From Pontibacter burrus (GTDB taxonomy: Bacteria > Bacteroidota > Bacteroidia > Cytophagales > Hymenobacteraceae): a stretch of DNA of 64,000 bases. Where the stretch lies: NCBI RefSeq assembly GCF_010686685.1, contig NZ_JAAGWD010000005.1, forward strand, positions 186,001 through 250,000, given 5' to 3'. The number at the start of each line of letters is the position of its first letter. Within the stretch, counting starts at the first letter, position 1. Below, piece after piece: positions 25,101-34,271 of the stretch. A program made the position numbers and the translations under genes. The notes under the pieces were generated by a model. The model did not search any database and was not told the DNA's origin. It saw nothing but the letters and a program-made list of their open reading frames with translations.

Positions 25101-27229
25101 GCACTAATTTTATTTACGCCAACAACATAAACCTGCAGCACAACGGCATGGGGCTCAGCCTCAACAGCCAGGGTGAGGTGGGACCCGATGCTCCGCTTAT
25201 TGCCACGTTCTCAAACTTCCAGATAGATTACATTACCCGCTCTTTCCAGCAATCCGACAGCCTGATGTCCGGAACTATAAACGGCACCGCTACTGTACGT
25301 AATGTAATGTCGGGCGTGCCCGGAGTTGTAGCAGATGTAACCGTAACCGACTTTGCTTATGAAGGGGTGCCTGTGGGTGATATTGCCCTGGTGGCCGGCA
25401 CAGCAGCCAACAACAGTTATACAATAGATGCCCGCCTGACAGATGAAGGAAACCAGTTGCTGGTAGATGGATTTGTAGAGATGCAGCCCAATGCCACGCT
25501 GCTCAACCTAACCGCCAACATCACGAACCTGAACCTGGCATCTTTCCAGGGCTTTATGGAGGGTGTAATGGATGACCTGGGCGGCAACGCTACCGGCAAC
25601 CTGCGCATTACCGGCACAGTAGCAGACCCCAATATTCTAGGTGAACTCAACTTTAACCAGGCACAGTTTACCCTCACACAGCTTGGCTCGCTGTACAGGC
25701 TGCAGAACGAGCGCCTGGTGTTTAACGAGCGCGGCATCAACCTGCCCGGCGTAACGCTCACCGACTCGCTGGGCAATACCCTGGAAGTGAACGGTAACAT
25801 CCTGACACAAAACTATACCGATTACCGCTTCGACCTGACGGCCAGCACCGACAAGTTTCTGGCGCTGAATTCTACTGTGCAGGACAATGAGCTGTTTTAT
25901 GGCCGTGTGCTGATAGATGCTGATGCCACTGTAACCGGAGATATTTCAACACCAGTCATTAAAACCACGGCCCGCATTCTGGATGGTTCTGACTTTACCC
26001 TTGTGATACCCGCCGAACAGGCCGGTGCCGCCGAACGGGAAGGCATAGTAGAGTTCGTAAACCTGAACGATTCCGCCACAGCTATAGTCCGGACTATAAA
26101 GGCAGATAGTGTGGAGCTAACCGGCTTCAGAGGGGCCGATGTAAGCGCTCAGTTGTACATTACAGATGCCAGCACCATTACCATTGTACTGGACCCGATA
26201 ACCGGCGACAACCTGGTGGTGAAAGGCAAAGCCGATCCAATGTTTATTGGCATGACACCTTCCGGGCAGATCAACATGTCGGGGCGCTACGAGCTGACAG
26301 AGGGCAAATACAGCATGGACTTTTACGACCTGGTGTCTAGGGAGCTGGAGATAGAAAAAGGCAGTTACATTTCGTGGACCGGCGATGTGCTGCAGGCCAA
26401 CATGCAGGTAACTGCCATCTATAACATCGAAACGGCTCCGATGGAACTGGTCGCTTCGCAGATAGGCGGTACTGCAGACCCGATACTCCGGAACGAACTA
26501 CCCTTTCAGGTTTTTGTGAACGTGGAAGGTGAAATGCTGCGCCCTGATATCTCATTCGATATACAGGTGCCTTCCAGTGCGCAGGGCCGTATGCCGCGCG
26601 AAGTTTCCAACAGCCTTGCCAACCTGCGCACCGACGAAGCCGAAATGAACAAGCAGGTGTTTTCGTTGCTCGTGCTCAACCGGTTTCTGGCTCCTGATCC
26701 GTTTACCAGTTCCGGCGGTGGTTTTGCATCAACAGCCCGTAACAGCCTGAGCCAGGTAATGACCGACCAGCTGAACAACCTGACACAGCGCTACGCCGGT
26801 GGGCTTGGCCTGGAGCTGGGCATCGACTCTTATGAAGATTATTCGTCAGGGGCTGCGCAGGGCCGTACCGATCTGAACGTAGCGCTTCGCCAGCAGTTCC
26901 TGGATGACCGCCTGACCGTGCGCGTAGGTACCGACATCGGGATTGAAGGCGGGCAGCGGGCGCAGAGCAGCATGAGTGGTTTTGGTGGTGACATTTCAGT
27001 AGAATATTCGCTTACACCGGACGGCAGGTTGCGCGTGCAGGCATTTCAGCGCAACCAGTTCGAAGATTACCTGGAAGGAGACGTACGTGCCACAGGCGCA
27101 GGCATGATTTATATGCGCGAGTACAACAACTTCTCAGACCTGTTCCGCAACCTGGAAGAGCGCCACCGCCGTGAGCGGGAACGCCAGCTGGAACAAGCCG
27201 CAAAACTAGAAGAAGACATTACCAAATAA
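22130..27229 (+). CDS. tamB: TamB-like translocation/assembly module protein
   Basis: 1699 aa. N-terminal signal anchor at about residues 27-50 (AKVILGLLLFIIALVIIIIIAL), followed by very long beta-rich repeats (AsmA-like/TamB beta-taco) and a C-terminal TamB domain (DUF490, about 1300-1690) with RYELTEGKYSMDFYDLVSRELEIEKGSYISWTGD and the late Gln-Arg-Tyr-Ala-Gly-Gly-Leu region. TamB-type proteins bridge inner and outer membrane, moving phospholipids or helping barrel assembly. The start is a TTG: the frame has a stop at 22091 and no ATG before the anchor. It is followed 7 bases later by its TamA-like partner. Confidence 0.93.
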   Translation: MDNSVKAKQNPKTDKPIASAKHIGKVIAKVILGLLLFIIALVIIIIIALQFPRVQTFAAKKGANYLEGMLGTNVDIGGFTTDWRNSLVLKEVYIEDQKRDTLWYSGRLGVDMNILGLLRGNISISKIDLDDARLNLHILPDSSSNFDFLMEAFATDTTATTTPADTTAMAIDLDVINLNNVRVSFKDEAGGNLIETHVGQFTTTMDELNLEEQQYLVNNVALKNTWINYIQTKLPPPSKPEPIAFNFGLDKVDLENIRLRYENRVAEQHIEVDLGKAQLNADNIDLPNARVDLNNLDLHNTTIVYAQEKYKPSDSLAVNPVETVRNLDESVEKTQGQPVNWVVTLGKTDISGLNIKFDNFNTPALARGMDYDHLYFTDVVLQASDLSYSLNRTQVALKQLQLKEKSGFRVNNFQADILFDSVETRLANLDLKTGNSHIQRDLTIRYSSLDALAEKPGNTQLDLNIVDTRIAMQDVLYFMPELRQNPSFRNVINSTLQLNGSVEGTVDNMILRRFRASGLNGTIVNVSGNIRNATNPDKLFLDLDVNELQTTRATILAFAPAGTIPPNIRIPERIRVEGTIEGTLTNLDAQTTINSSIGNLTADVDMGENERFSATIKTAGFALDELFTDSLGLGTIAGTVTAKGQGLTPEKMVADVQANLSTIEYNNYSYRNIIVDAGINKNVYDVSARAADPNLNLALDGTFNLRDTKNANYNFDLKLNEANLQALNLYTEPLSITGQLKGNFTGADASTLNGTLTGEQLLVQHANRNYPIDSLQLNLKQQTGNTEIQLQSDVVAADLQFGNTLETLPTALMKHFSNYFDLQPDPPFPANLNLEDFAFEINLKKPDVVTSFVPGLTQLRPTGPITGTYNGETQVFEMDGAFSRIRYTDYTLNGLTMQVRGDREKMNYSLDLSQLLSPSLRANNVALTGAARDNDLLVRLAIAEDSAAAKFIVGGVLNSLGKGYRFAFDPEQLVINGDTWTVPEDNYLQFGTNFIYANNINLQHNGMGLSLNSQGEVGPDAPLIATFSNFQIDYITRSFQQSDSLMSGTINGTATVRNVMSGVPGVVADVTVTDFAYEGVPVGDIALVAGTAANNSYTIDARLTDEGNQLLVDGFVEMQPNATLLNLTANITNLNLASFQGFMEGVMDDLGGNATGNLRITGTVADPNILGELNFNQAQFTLTQLGSLYRLQNERLVFNERGINLPGVTLTDSLGNTLEVNGNILTQNYTDYRFDLTASTDKFLALNSTVQDNELFYGRVLIDADATVTGDISTPVIKTTARILDGSDFTLVIPAEQAGAAEREGIVEFVNLNDSATAIVRTIKADSVELTGFRGADVSAQLYITDASTITIVLDPITGDNLVVKGKADPMFIGMTPSGQINMSGRYELTEGKYSMDFYDLVSRELEIEKGSYISWTGDVLQANMQVTAIYNIETAPMELVASQIGGTADPILRNELPFQVFVNVEGEMLRPDISFDIQVPSSAQGRMPREVSNSLANLRTDEAEMNKQVFSLLVLNRFLAPDPFTSSGGGFASTARNSLSQVMTDQLNNLTQRYAGGLGLELGIDSYEDYSSGAAQGRTDLNVALRQQFLDDRLTVRVGTDIGIEGGQRAQSSMSGFGGDISVEYSLTPDGRLRVQAFQRNQFEDYLEGDVRATGAGMIYMREYNNFSDLFRNLEERHRRERERQLEQAAKLEEDITK

Positions 27230-27236
27230 ACGATCT

Positions 27237-29603
27237 ATGCTAGCAGTTATCCCTGCCTTACTTTATACACGCCCTTGCAAAGCCATGCTACTGGCTACAC
27301 TGCTACTGCTCTGTGGTTGCACCGGCACCAGCCGTATTCCTGAAAAAGATGCCCTTTTCACAGGCTTTAGTGTAAAAGTAGACGACACCAACGATAGCAG
27401 CAACCGCAAAAAGATAATCGAAACAGAGCTATCAGGCACCGTGCGGCCCAAGCCTAATTTCTCCTTTTTGGGCATGCGGCCTAAACTGGCCATCTACAAC
27501 ACGTTTTATACTGAAAAAGAGAAAGGGCTGAAAAACTGGATACAGGACAAACTAGGCGAGCCGCCTGTACTTCTGTCTACTGTTGATACTGCCAGTGTAA
27601 GTGAAGTAATGCGCGGCAGACTGCACAACCGCGGGTATTTCAACAACGATGTACGCAGTAAAATAAACCTCAAAAAGAAAACCGCAACTATAGACTGGTT
27701 CGCCACTGTAAGTGAACCATACCGCATCCGGCAAATCGTTTATACTTCAACCGACTCACTGCCGGTGCAGCAGGATATTGAGCTTACAAAAGCAGAATCG
27801 GTACTGAAGACCGGCGACCCTTATGACCTGGAAAAGATGACTGCTGAGCGGGTGCGGATAGATGCCTACCTTAAAAACAAAGGGTATTACTACTTCAGCC
27901 CCGATGTCCTCATTTTCAGCGTAGATACCACAGTAGGCAACCGGCAGGCTGATGTACTCATGCGCCTGAAAAACAACGTTCCGGATTACACGCTACGCCC
28001 TTACAAACTGGACGACATCTACATTTTTGCCAACTATGCGCTCGGCGACAGCTTATCGGTTAGCGATACCATCAGCTTCCGTAACTATAAGTACATCCCG
28101 AACGAGAACTATGTGCGGGCACGCCACCTGTTGCGGGGCGTTTTTCTGGAGCAGGACAGCCTGTACTCGCGCCAGGACCACCTGTTAACTATAAACCGAC
28201 TTGCCGGCCTCTCAGCCTACAAGTTTGTGAACATAGACTATAAACCCGACACCACCAAAGTGGGCAGTCTAGATACTTTTATTTACCTCACGCCGTCCTT
28301 TAAAAAATCGCTGCAGATGGAGGGCAGGTATGTGAGCAAGTCCAACAACTTTGCCGGTCCCGGTCTTACGCTGTCCTTCAAAAACCGGAATGCACTGAAA
28401 GGCTCCGAACTACTGAGCGTAGATTTTACAGGCAATTTCGAGAGTCAGGTTGGCGGCAGGGGCAGCCAATCGAGTGCAGAATCCAATCAGAACAAGAACA
28501 TCAACCTGAGCTCTTATGAACTGGGCGTGCAGAGTACGCTTACGTTTCCGCGCATCATTTCGCCGTTCAGGCTACGCAACCTGCGCACCGAGTTTGTTCC
28601 CCAGACCCGCATGACGCTGGGCTTTAACTTCCTGAACCGTGTGCAGTATTTTACGATGAACTCCTTTAATGCATCGTATGCCTATAACTGGCGACCCAAA
28701 AAGGAATTTACCCACGACCTGACACTCATTAACCTGCAGTATGTAAGGTTAGGTAAGACGACCGAAGCGTTTGACAGCTTGCTGAGAGATAATTCACTCC
28801 TGCGCCGCAGCTTCGAGAACCAGTTTATTATAGGTTCTATTTACCAGCTTACCTTCTCGAACCAGATGGAAAAAAACCGTACCCACCAGTTTTTCAATAA
28901 CATTAACCTGGATGGCTCCGGTAACTTTATAAATGCGCTGCAGAGCCTTACCGGCACAGAAAAACCAACCGAGGAAAACCCAAGAACCTTTGCCGGCCGG
29001 TCATACTCCCAATACCTGCGCGTGGAGAATGATTTCAGGTATTATTTTAACTTCGGGAGGGAAAGCCAGATTGCTACGCGCCTGCTGGCTGGTGTGGGCT
29101 ACGCCTACGGAAACTCCACAGTAATGCCTTACATAAAACAGTTCTCCATTGGCGGCCCTAATAGTATCCGGGCTTTCCGGGCACGTAGTATTGGTCCCGG
29201 CACCTACGATGTTCCGGACTCTCTTGCCTTTTCATACTTCGATCAGACCGGCGACATAAAACTGGAAGCCAACGTAGAATACCGCTTCCCGATTGCCGGG
29301 TTCTTTAAAGGGGCTCTTTTTGTGGATGCCGGTAACATCTGGCTGCTGAAAGATGCGCTGAAGGAAGATGGCACTCCGGACAGGCCGGGCGGTAAATTCG
29401 AGTCAGGTAAGTTCCTGAACCAGTTGGCAATAGGTACCGGTTTCGGGTTGCGCGTAGATGTGGAATTCTTTGTGCTTCGTTTCGATGTCGGCATTCCTGT
29501 CAGGGTACCAACCGAGGGGGGCAGTGCGTTATCTGACTTTAAGTTTGGCTTCAAGGGCGACAACAGCATGACCCTGAATATTGCCATCGGCTATCCGTTC
29601 TGA
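27237..29603 (+). CDS. tamL: TamL: BamA/TamA-family outer membrane lipoprotein
   Basis: 788 aa. Signal sequence with lipobox LCGC, lipidated Cys about residue 28; initiation at Met17 (27285) would give a more standard signal. POTRA-like repeats fill roughly residues 40-400 (KAESVLKTGDPYDLEKMTAERVRIDAYLKNKGYYYF). The C-terminal 16-strand barrel region contains the conserved SIGGPNSIRAFRARSIGPGTY (family motif VRGF-like, here IRAF). A lipidated TamA homologue paired with TamB is a Bacteroidota hallmark. It works with the product of the preceding gene in outer membrane homeostasis. Confidence 0.92.
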   Translation: MLAVIPALLYTRPCKAMLLATLLLLCGCTGTSRIPEKDALFTGFSVKVDDTNDSSNRKKIIETELSGTVRPKPNFSFLGMRPKLAIYNTFYTEKEKGLKNWIQDKLGEPPVLLSTVDTASVSEVMRGRLHNRGYFNNDVRSKINLKKKTATIDWFATVSEPYRIRQIVYTSTDSLPVQQDIELTKAESVLKTGDPYDLEKMTAERVRIDAYLKNKGYYYFSPDVLIFSVDTTVGNRQADVLMRLKNNVPDYTLRPYKLDDIYIFANYALGDSLSVSDTISFRNYKYIPNENYVRARHLLRGVFLEQDSLYSRQDHLLTINRLAGLSAYKFVNIDYKPDTTKVGSLDTFIYLTPSFKKSLQMEGRYVSKSNNFAGPGLTLSFKNRNALKGSELLSVDFTGNFESQVGGRGSQSSAESNQNKNINLSSYELGVQSTLTFPRIISPFRLRNLRTEFVPQTRMTLGFNFLNRVQYFTMNSFNASYAYNWRPKKEFTHDLTLINLQYVRLGKTTEAFDSLLRDNSLLRRSFENQFIIGSIYQLTFSNQMEKNRTHQFFNNINLDGSGNFINALQSLTGTEKPTEENPRTFAGRSYSQYLRVENDFRYYFNFGRESQIATRLLAGVGYAYGNSTVMPYIKQFSIGGPNSIRAFRARSIGPGTYDVPDSLAFSYFDQTGDIKLEANVEYRFPIAGFFKGALFVDAGNIWLLKDALKEDGTPDRPGGKFESGKFLNQLAIGTGFGLRVDVEFFVLRFDVGIPVRVPTEGGSALSDFKFGFKGDNSMTLNIAIGYPF

Positions 29604-29657
29604 TACTAACCGGCTATAGTTTGCAAAATTAAGCTGCGCAATTGCAGCCAGAAGTCT

Positions 29658-29665
29658 TATATTTG
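29658..29665 (+). promoter_or_regulatory. Candidate -7 element
   Basis: TATATTTG (TAnnTTTG). Transcription would start about 29672, only ten bases before the TTG at 29682, which supports ATG 29715 as the real start of the SRPBCC gene. Confidence 0.45.
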
Positions 29666-29714
29666 TTTAGCCTGATATTAATTGCATCAGGCAGAGCAAG
29701 TAAGAACAGCAGCT

Positions 29715-30143
29715 ATGCAGCAGAAACTTATAGTTACAGATCAGATAAAAATTACTGCCCCGGCCGAAAAAGTATGGGAAGTACTGACCAACCCCTTTTA
29801 TATGCGCCAGTGGGAAGAGATGCCCGAGAACTTCGGAGATGCGCATCTACAACCTGGCAGCATAATTGAGTGGGAAGGATTTTCGAGACTGACTGTGACT
29901 GATTTTGAACCTGGCAAAAAGCTGGTGCTGGACGTATACCTGCCTACAGTAGAACTGGCCCCGGCTGCTTACGATGTATCTTATCTTTTTGAACTGGATG
30001 AAAAGGATGGCAGCACGCAGTTAAACCTGACGATAGGCGATTTTGCTCCCCTACCTAACGCGCAAGGTTATTATGATATGTCGGTTACCTTTGCCGCTAA
30101 CGTTACCCAAAAGATAAAATCACTTGCTGAAGCTATAGTTTAA
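29715..30143 (+). CDS. SRPBCC (AHSA1-like) domain protein
   Basis: 142 aa from ATG 29715; an in-frame TTG at 29682 would add 11 residues. The domain opens with ITAPAEKVWEVLTNPFYMRQW, the usual SRPBCC/AHSA1 signature, then PGSIIEWEG and a C-terminal helix. Members bind hydrophobic ligands or act as Hsp90 ATPase activators; bacterial ones are mostly of unknown ligand. The gene ends in GCTATAGTTTAA, another iterated-palindrome hit. Confidence 0.85.
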   Translation: MQQKLIVTDQIKITAPAEKVWEVLTNPFYMRQWEEMPENFGDAHLQPGSIIEWEGFSRLTVTDFEPGKKLVLDVYLPTVELAPAAYDVSYLFELDEKDGSTQLNLTIGDFAPLPNAQGYYDMSVTFAANVTQKIKSLAEAIV

Positions 30144-30183
30144 CATACTCATTAGATCACATATTATTTCAAAAACACCCTAC

Positions 30184-31815
30184 ATGCGCAACTTAAAACT
30201 AACCCTGCTGCTGAGCGGCCTGCTGGCTACCTCTCCTGGTTTTTCGCAAACTATAAAAGTGGAGAAACCGGTAACCAAAGCCATGCAAAAAGTAGAGGCA
30301 ACTGCCATAAAAGCCCACATCGATTACCTGGCCGATGACAAGTTGCTCGGTCGTAAGCCTGGCACTCCCGGCTACCAGATGGCCGTGGATTATGTAGTAG
30401 ATCAGTTTAAGAAAACCGGAGTAGAACCTGCCGGCGAAAATAACACTTACCTGCAAACTGTGCGCCTGCGCCAGGCTACCACTGCACCGGGTGCAACCAT
30501 AACCCTTACCAGCAGTACAGGCCAGGCCACAACACTGGTAACCGACACCGAAGCTACCATTTACCCAAACCCGGTACAACCACAGGTTAATATGGAAGCA
30601 CCGTTGGTATTTGCCGGTTACGGAATCTCTGCGCCAGACATGAACTATGACGATTATGCTGATATAGATGCAAAAGGCAAAGTGGTTGTGGTTTTCCGTG
30701 GGGCACCGGAGCATTTCCCGAACACGGTTACCAACTATAGCATGGACATGCTGACCATTCTGCAGAATGCAGCAAAGCACGGCGCCGTTGGTGTAATTGT
30801 AGCAGCTCCGCGCGTGCCTAACCTGCAACGCGGCGTTAACAGCGTAATGACACCAGACGGAAAAGTAGGCGCATCCCGCTCCTATGCATCCGACGACATT
30901 AAACTACTGGCATATATTAACTACCAGACGCTGCAAAAGCTATTTTCAGAAGCAGGCCTGGATCCGGCTAAAGCGCAGGCCAGTTTACGTTCAGGCAAGC
31001 CAGCATCGGCAGCGCTTAAGTCAACTATAAAAGCAAACTATAGTTCTTTGTACCACGATTATGAAAGCCAGAATGTGGTTGGTAAAATAACCGGCTCAGA
31101 CTCGAAACTGAAAAATGAATACGTAGTGCACAGCGCGCACCTGGACCATATTGGCGTAGGCACTCCAATCAACGGCGATTCAATTTACAACGGTGCACAC
31201 GACAACGCATCTGGTGTAGCCAGCCTCCTGGAGATTGCTAAAATCTACAACAACCTGAAACAAAAGCCGAAGCGCTCCATCCTGATCGTGATGGTGACTG
31301 CCGAAGAACTTGGCCTTCTGGGTTCAGCATACTTTGCAAACCACCCGACTGTGCCGGCAAACAGCATGGTAGCCAATGTTAACACCGATATGCCAGCCAT
31401 TATCGCTCCTTTGCTGTCGGTAGTGCCGCTTGGTGCACAGCATTCTTCGCTGTATAAGCAGGTAGAGCAGGCCAGCAAACATTTAGGATTAACGGTAGAA
31501 GAAGACCCGGAACCTGAACAGAACCGCTTTATCCGCAGCGACCAGTATAGCTTTGTAGTTCGTGGTGTGCCAGCGCTGCATATTAAATACGGCAACAAAA
31601 CCGCAGACGGTAAAAATAACCTGGATGAGACCGTGAAGAAGTGGCGTGAAGTTTACTACCACAAACCACAGGACAACCCGGATGGTGTTTTCGATTACGA
31701 TGCCGGTAAAAAATACGCACAGCTTAACTTCCTGATCGGTTACCTGGTAGCACAACAACCTGAAAGACCAACCTGGAACGAAAACGATTTCTTCGGTACC
31801 CGCGCAGTGCAGTAG
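30184..31815 (+). CDS. Exported M28-family zinc peptidase with PA domain
   Basis: 543 aa. Signal peptide ends PGFSQ. A PA (protease-associated) insert lies around residues 130-260. Zinc-site residues are seen: His319 and Asp321 (AHLDHIG), Asp340 (HDNASG), the catalytic Glu374 with metal ligand Glu375 (AEELGLLGS), then NTDMP and a late SDQYSFVVRGVPALHIKYG His. The family cleaves N-terminal residues from peptides (aminopeptidase). It probably acts in the periplasm on peptides taken up for nutrition. Confidence 0.95.
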   Translation: MRNLKLTLLLSGLLATSPGFSQTIKVEKPVTKAMQKVEATAIKAHIDYLADDKLLGRKPGTPGYQMAVDYVVDQFKKTGVEPAGENNTYLQTVRLRQATTAPGATITLTSSTGQATTLVTDTEATIYPNPVQPQVNMEAPLVFAGYGISAPDMNYDDYADIDAKGKVVVVFRGAPEHFPNTVTNYSMDMLTILQNAAKHGAVGVIVAAPRVPNLQRGVNSVMTPDGKVGASRSYASDDIKLLAYINYQTLQKLFSEAGLDPAKAQASLRSGKPASAALKSTIKANYSSLYHDYESQNVVGKITGSDSKLKNEYVVHSAHLDHIGVGTPINGDSIYNGAHDNASGVASLLEIAKIYNNLKQKPKRSILIVMVTAEELGLLGSAYFANHPTVPANSMVANVNTDMPAIIAPLLSVVPLGAQHSSLYKQVEQASKHLGLTVEEDPEPEQNRFIRSDQYSFVVRGVPALHIKYGNKTADGKNNLDETVKKWREVYYHKPQDNPDGVFDYDAGKKYAQLNFLIGYLVAQQPERPTWNENDFFGTRAVQ

Positions 31816-31837
31816 AACAGAGAATTTAAAGTAAATC

Positions 31838-31872
31838 AACAGCCGGTTCAGTCATGTTCCGGCTGTTTTTTT
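31838..31872 (+). terminator. Rho-independent terminator
   Basis: AACAGCCGG / CCGGCTGTT stem with a 12-base loop and a T6 tract, directly after the M28 peptidase gene. Confidence 0.9.
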
Positions 31873-32661
31873 GACCAGTGATTAAAGGGGTTTTTACCTC
31901 ACCCCAGCTCTCTCCTAAAAACAGGAGAGGGCGCCTTTCTGCTATTGCTATAGTTTGAGCTATAGTTCTATAGTTGCGAGATAACCCACCCCTACCCCTC
32001 CCGAGAGGGGAATTTCTGTTCTTGCTATAGTTGAAGCTATTGTTTTATAGTTAGTGCTGGTTATCCTCCTCCCCCCTTCGAAGGGGGACTTTTCTGCTAT
32101 AGCTATAGTTTAAGCTATCGTGCTATAGTTACAAACTACGAACAGGCAGGCGCAGCCTGGCCCACGGAACTATGACCACGAAAGGCCAAGCAACTATAGC
32201 TGTTCATTAAACTATAGTTTAGCTATCGAAGTGATTTCAGTCTTTGGGTTGAGCGCCTTGTAGATTTCTGGTGCCGATAGGCATTGCGAGGGACGAGCAA
32301 AAGGAATGTACACCGCGCGATGCCCAAAGACGGAGCCCCGCGGCCGTGAGCGCACCAAAGTAACTATAAAACTATAGGTAAGTAGAGCTCCCAGGATCGG
32401 TAGTAACTATAGCACGAACTGCTTGTGTCAAGTGGCAACTATAGTTAACTATAGCATTAGACGCTCACAGGAGCTGCGCAGACTGTGAGGTCTTCTCCAA
32501 CTATAGAACATATAAGATGTCTCGCAGCTATGCTGGCTCTTTTCAACTCGCGTCTCAAGAATGCTCGACATGACAAAAGAGAAACTATAGCTGAGAGGCA
32601 ATACTATACCCTCACCCTCTAACCACCGTACAACCCAAACTATAACCAACGAAAAAAAGGC
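31873..32661. repeat. Repeat-rich spacer, copy 1 of ~0.55-kb dispersed element
   Basis: No gene is supported. From about 31979 it aligns with 60273 onward in the same orientation: a C-rich hairpin (CCCCTCCCGAGAGGGG), a second (CCCCCTTCGAAGGGGG), a third (GGCAGGCGCAGCCTG), then a well-conserved block CAGTCTTTGGGTT...CCGCGGCCGTGAGCGCACC (about 32237-32358) and GAACTGCTTGTGTC. It is also packed with AACTATAG words, including exact palindromes at 32210 and 32437. Likely a non-coding dispersed repeat or a decayed element. Confidence 0.7.
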
Positions 32662-34266
32662 ATGGAGGCAGATGAGAAGTATTTATGGTGGCAAAGCGGA
32701 GTAATTTATCAGATCTACCCACGATCGTTCCAGGATAGTAACGGAGATGGTGTAGGTGACCTGACCGGCATCCGGCAGCGGCTGGATTACTTGCAATGGC
32801 TCGGCGTTGATGCCGTTTGGATATCTCCGATCTACCCTTCGCCAATGGCTGATTTTGGTTACGACATCTCAGACTACACCGGCATATACCCCCTTTTTGG
32901 ATCCATGGCTGACTTTGATGCCCTGCTTCAGGAAGTACACGAACGTGGCATGAAAATGATCCTGGACCTGGTGCCTAACCATACCTCCGACCTGCACCCG
33001 TGGTTCCTGGAGTCCCGCTCATCTAAAGACAATCCCAAACGCGACTGGTACATCTGGCAGGACCCAACACCTGATGGCAGTGCGCCCAATAACTGGCTAA
33101 GCGTTTTTGGCGGAAGTGGCTGGGAGTGGGATGAAAAAACCGGCCAGTACTATTACCATGCCTTCCTGAAGGAGCAGCCCGACCTGAACTGGCGCAACCC
33201 CGAAGTGCAGCAGGCTATGCTGGATGCGATGCGCTTCTGGCTGGACAAAGGAGTTGACGGTTTCCGGGTAGATGTGATGTGGCACATGATTAAAGATGAT
33301 CAGCTGCGCGATAACCCGCCAAATCCGGAATATAAACAAAGTATGGCAACGTATGAGAAGCTTATCCCCGCCTTCTCTACCGACCAACCCGAAGTGCATG
33401 ATGTGGTGGTTAAAATGCGGCAGCTGGTTGATGAATATGATGAGCGCGTGATCATTGGGGAGATCTACCTGCCTATTCACCGGCTGGTCACCTACTATGG
33501 CACTGATAACAACGGGGCGCACCTTCCATTTAATTTTATGCTGATCAATATGCCCTGGGATGCCCGCCAGATAGCTGCTGCGGTAGATGAGTATGAAGGT
33601 GCTTTGCCCGACGGTGGCTGGCCCAACTGGGTGCTAGGCAACCACGATAAACCTCGCATTGCCAGCCGGATCGGGAAGTCTCAGGCACGTGTGGCAGCTA
33701 TGCTGCTGCTTACACTTCGCGGTACTCCTACCCTTTACTATGGCGATGAGATCGGGATGACAGATGTTGCTATTCCACCTGACGAGATACAGGACCCGCA
33801 AGGACTTAACATGCCTGGTCTGAACCTGAGCCGCGACCCCGCACGCACACCCATGCAGTGGAACGACTCAGAAAACGCAGGTTTTACAGATGGCAAACCA
33901 TGGCTCAGGTTACCCCACACCTATAGCCGCGTAAACGTAGAAAAAGAAAAGCAGGACCCTTTCTCGATGCTTACCCTGCACCGCCGCCTGCTAGAGTTGC
34001 GCAAACAGGAACCAGCCCTGAGCACGGGCAGCTATGTACCTATGTCGGCAGATGGCAATGTATTGGCATACCGGCGGGAACATGAGGACACGAAACTCCT
34101 GATTGTGCTGAACCTGGGCCATACCACCTGCTATTACGAACCAGAAAAACTGCATCTGGAGGGTGAAGTTATCCTGGCTACTATACCAGAGCGGGAAGGC
34201 ATGCAGGTAGATACTATACTAAGCCTACAGGGCGATGAAGGGCTTGTGATCAGGCTCAGGAATTAA
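32662..34266 (+). CDS. GH13 alpha-glucosidase / oligo-1,6-glucosidase
   Basis: 534 aa, typical length for GH13 glucosidases. Opens with WWQSGVIYQIYPRSFQDSNGDGVGDL. Catalytic residues seen: nucleophile Asp204 (DGFRVDVMW), acid/base Glu267 (IIGEIY) and transition-state Asp329 (GNHDKPR). It hydrolyses terminal alpha-glucosidic bonds in malto- or isomalto-oligosaccharides or trehalose-like sugars; no signal peptide, so it is cytoplasmic. The Val in DVMWH and the overall pattern suit alpha-glucosidase more than trehalose synthase. It stands alone, without a sus-type uptake locus. Confidence 0.93.
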   Translation: MEADEKYLWWQSGVIYQIYPRSFQDSNGDGVGDLTGIRQRLDYLQWLGVDAVWISPIYPSPMADFGYDISDYTGIYPLFGSMADFDALLQEVHERGMKMILDLVPNHTSDLHPWFLESRSSKDNPKRDWYIWQDPTPDGSAPNNWLSVFGGSGWEWDEKTGQYYYHAFLKEQPDLNWRNPEVQQAMLDAMRFWLDKGVDGFRVDVMWHMIKDDQLRDNPPNPEYKQSMATYEKLIPAFSTDQPEVHDVVVKMRQLVDEYDERVIIGEIYLPIHRLVTYYGTDNNGAHLPFNFMLINMPWDARQIAAAVDEYEGALPDGGWPNWVLGNHDKPRIASRIGKSQARVAAMLLLTLRGTPTLYYGDEIGMTDVAIPPDEIQDPQGLNMPGLNLSRDPARTPMQWNDSENAGFTDGKPWLRLPHTYSRVNVEKEKQDPFSMLTLHRRLLELRKQEPALSTGSYVPMSADGNVLAYRREHEDTKLLIVLNLGHTTCYYEPEKLHLEGEVILATIPEREGMQVDTILSLQGDEGLVIRLRN

Positions 34267-34271
34267 CCAGG

